Shown here in pieces: positions 6,985-8,286 of a stretch of DNA of 8,286 bases. The notes under the pieces are model-generated. The model saw only the letters and a list, made by a program, of their open reading frames with translations. It did no database searches and was not told where the DNA came from. Origin of the DNA: Acidobacteriaceae bacterium (GTDB taxonomy: Bacteria > Acidobacteriota > Terriglobia > Terriglobales > SbA1); contig JAFAGX010000265.1 in the NCBI GenBank assembly GCA_019237515.1, positions 1 to 8,286 of the forward strand. Reading direction: 5' to 3'. The first letter of the stretch is position 1, and every line of letters starts with the position of its first letter. Both the position numbers and the translations under genes were made by a program.

Positions 6985-7815
6985 TTGCCAAATCGCCCGA
7001 TTGTTACGCTGACCACCGACTTCGGACTGAACGATCACTTCATTGGTACGATGAAGGGTGTCATTTTAAACATCGCTCCGGACGCCGAGATTGTAGATAT
7101 CAATCATGCGGTGCAGGCGTTCGACGTTCTGGATGGTGCACTCACGATCGCGCAGGCTTATTCGTATTTTCCAAGCGCGACCATTCACGTAGTCGTGGTG
7201 GACCCCGGCGTGGGCTCGGCCCGGCGGCCGATTCTGATGTCAACGGAGAAATACTATTTCGTTGCTCCGGATAACGGTGTGCTTTCCCTCGTCTATAGCC
7301 GGGAAGAGCGGATTCGCGTGCGTCACATCACCATGGACCACTATTTCCTGCAGCCCGTCAGCAATACGTTCCATGGCCGCGATGTTTTCGCCCCAGTTGC
7401 CGGTTGGCTCGCCAAAGGCGTCGATGGTGAAAAGTTCGGAGAAGACATCTCGGACTACGTCCGCTTCAATGCACCCAAACCCAAGCCGATGGACGCCCGG
7501 ACATTGCGAGGGGTTGTGTTAAAAGTTGACCGATTCGGAAATCTCGTTACGAACTTCACGCCGCAGGATGTTCCGATGCTCTTTCGCACGACTCCACCGC
7601 CATTCAAAATTGCCGTGGGCAAACAGGAAATCACAACTATGCACAGCAACTATGCGGAAGGCTCGCCCAATGAGCTCTTTGGAATTTTGGGAAGCATGGG
7701 ATACCTGGAGATTGCCGCGAATCGGGCCGCCGCCGTGCAACTAGTGGGCTCCGGCAAGGGCAGCGAAGTCACTCTAGTACTGGAAAGCGCTGCCGGCGCC
7801 AGCAACGGGCAATAA
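6985..7815 (+). CDS. S-adenosyl-L-methionine hydrolase (adenosine-forming), DUF62 family
   Basis: Proteins of this family cleave S-adenosylmethionine with water, or hydroxide held in the active site, to adenosine and methionine. Relatives include the SalL chlorinase and FlA fluorinase. This 276-residue cytoplasmic protein has the family motifs in order: TLTTDFGLNDHFIGTMKGVI (9-28), VVVDPGVGSARR (70-81), FVAPDNGVLS (92-101), TFHGRDVFAPVA (128-139) and VDRFGNLVTNF (181-191). The C-terminal domain contains NYAEG (222-226) and LFGILGSMGYLEIAAN (231-246). The Asp-Arg-His set described for the family matches Asp73, Arg80 and His130, so the hydrolase activity is expected to be intact. The start is TTG at 6985, supported by GAGGA four nt upstream. 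The gene stands alone on the plus strand, divergent from the propeller gene, and its stop is only 3 nt from the end of hflX. Its physiological role is not settled; control of SAM levels is often suggested. Confidence 0.93.
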   Translation: MPNRPIVTLTTDFGLNDHFIGTMKGVILNIAPDAEIVDINHAVQAFDVLDGALTIAQAYSYFPSATIHVVVVDPGVGSARRPILMSTEKYYFVAPDNGVLSLVYSREERIRVRHITMDHYFLQPVSNTFHGRDVFAPVAGWLAKGVDGEKFGEDISDYVRFNAPKPKPMDARTLRGVVLKVDRFGNLVTNFTPQDVPMLFRTTPPPFKIAVGKQEITTMHSNYAEGSPNELFGILGSMGYLEIAANRAAAVQLVGSGKGSEVTLVLESAAGASNGQ

Positions 7816-7818
7816 CTT

Positions 7819-8286
7819 TCATTCCAGCACGAACTGCTTAAGCTTCCGGACGACGGATTCAGGCGCTTCGGCTTCCAATTCCACCAACCCGTCTCTGTAA
7901 GCACGCGAGTAGATCCGCGCTCGCGCCTCGATCATCGCCAGGGTTTTTCCTTCCTTCTGAGGAACGCGGAGCCGAATCCGGCTGATGGCATCTTCTGAGA
8001 GCATGTTGTCGATCCGTTCCAATAACGTGCTCATGCCAGTTCCCGTCATCGCAGAAACATGGATGGTCGAAACATCGTCGAGCAAGCTCTCGCGCTGCTT
8101 TGAAGGGAGCAGATCGATCTTATTCATGACATGAAGCCGCGGTTTGGTTTCGGCCTCTAATTCCTGCAGCACGCGCTCGACTTGTGCATCCTGCTCGGCG
8201 GAGAGTGGATTGCTGGCATCGGAAACGTGCAAGATCAGGGCTGCCCGCTGCACTTCCTCAAGCGTCGCGCGAAATGCGGAAACCAA
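7819..8286 (-). CDS. hflX: Ribosome-associated GTPase HflX, C-terminal part (runs off right edge)
   Basis: The last 155 codons of a gene that begins beyond the right edge are present; the first visible codon, TTG (Leu), is interior and not a start. HflX binds the 50S subunit, splits stalled or stressed ribosomes and hydrolyses GTP. Visible are LVSAFRATLEEVQRAALILH (1-20), which normally follows the G3 loop in HflX, and VSDASNP (21-27). The G4 motif NKID is at 55-58 and G5-like SAMTGTG at 78-84. The C-terminal domain typical of HflX ends the chain (about 105-155). The N-terminal domain, P-loop, switch I and G3 motif are off the window, so their integrity cannot be judged. The stop TGA at 7821-7819 nearly abuts the convergent SAM hydrolase gene. 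Identification rests on the FRATLEEV and DASNP block plus NKID, a combination characteristic of HflX. Confidence 0.88.
   Translation of the reverse strand: MVSAFRATLEEVQRAALILHVSDASNPLSAEQDAQVERVLQELEAETKPRLHVMNKIDLLPSKQRESLLDDVSTIHVSAMTGTGMSTLLERIDNMLSEDAISRIRLRVPQKEGKTLAMIEARARIYSRAYRDGLVELEAEAPESVVRKLKQFVLE

Overview
The window looks like chromosomal core sequence from an Acidobacteriota soil bacterium, probably of the Terriglobia/Koribacter kind. This is inferred from three things: one polypeptide joins both halves of the LptF/LptG lipopolysaccharide-export permease, a lipoprotein beta-propeller of the 'lactonase' type is present, and an exported protein carries a motif set I associate with that phylum. 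The DNA is moderately G+C rich. I see no insertion sequences, integrases, tRNA or rRNA genes, or CRISPR arrays.

Layout, left to right. Positions 1-3081 hold a minus-strand cluster. It reads galK (TTG start, strong Shine-Dalgarno), then galT after a 16-nt gap, then a possible 28-codon small ORF starting 5 nt past the galT stop, then the first 245 codons of an exported protein of unknown function that runs off the left edge. GalK and GalT together convert galactose to galactose-1-phosphate and exchange it with UDP-glucose (Leloir pathway); galE and galM are not in the window. A 62-nt gap separates galK from the divergent plus-strand lptFG fusion (3144-5477), a 777-residue, 12-helix permease for lipopolysaccharide export. 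That gene converges on a minus-strand lipoprotein gene (5530-6714) encoding a seven-bladed beta-propeller. A 270-nt divergent intergenic region follows. Then comes a plus-strand S-adenosylmethionine hydrolase of the DUF62 family (6985-7815, TTG start), whose stop lies only 3 nt from the stop of a convergent minus-strand hflX (7819-8286, 3' part only).

The galactose genes feed UDP-sugar metabolism and LptFG delivers lipopolysaccharide to the outer membrane, so the left half has a loose envelope and sugar theme. The right half is a set of unrelated housekeeping genes. I found no convincing undescribed multi-gene system. The most interesting items are the LptF-LptG fusion, the small ORF after galT, the exported unknown protein next to the gal genes, and the very tight tail-to-tail junction of the SAM hydrolase gene and hflX.
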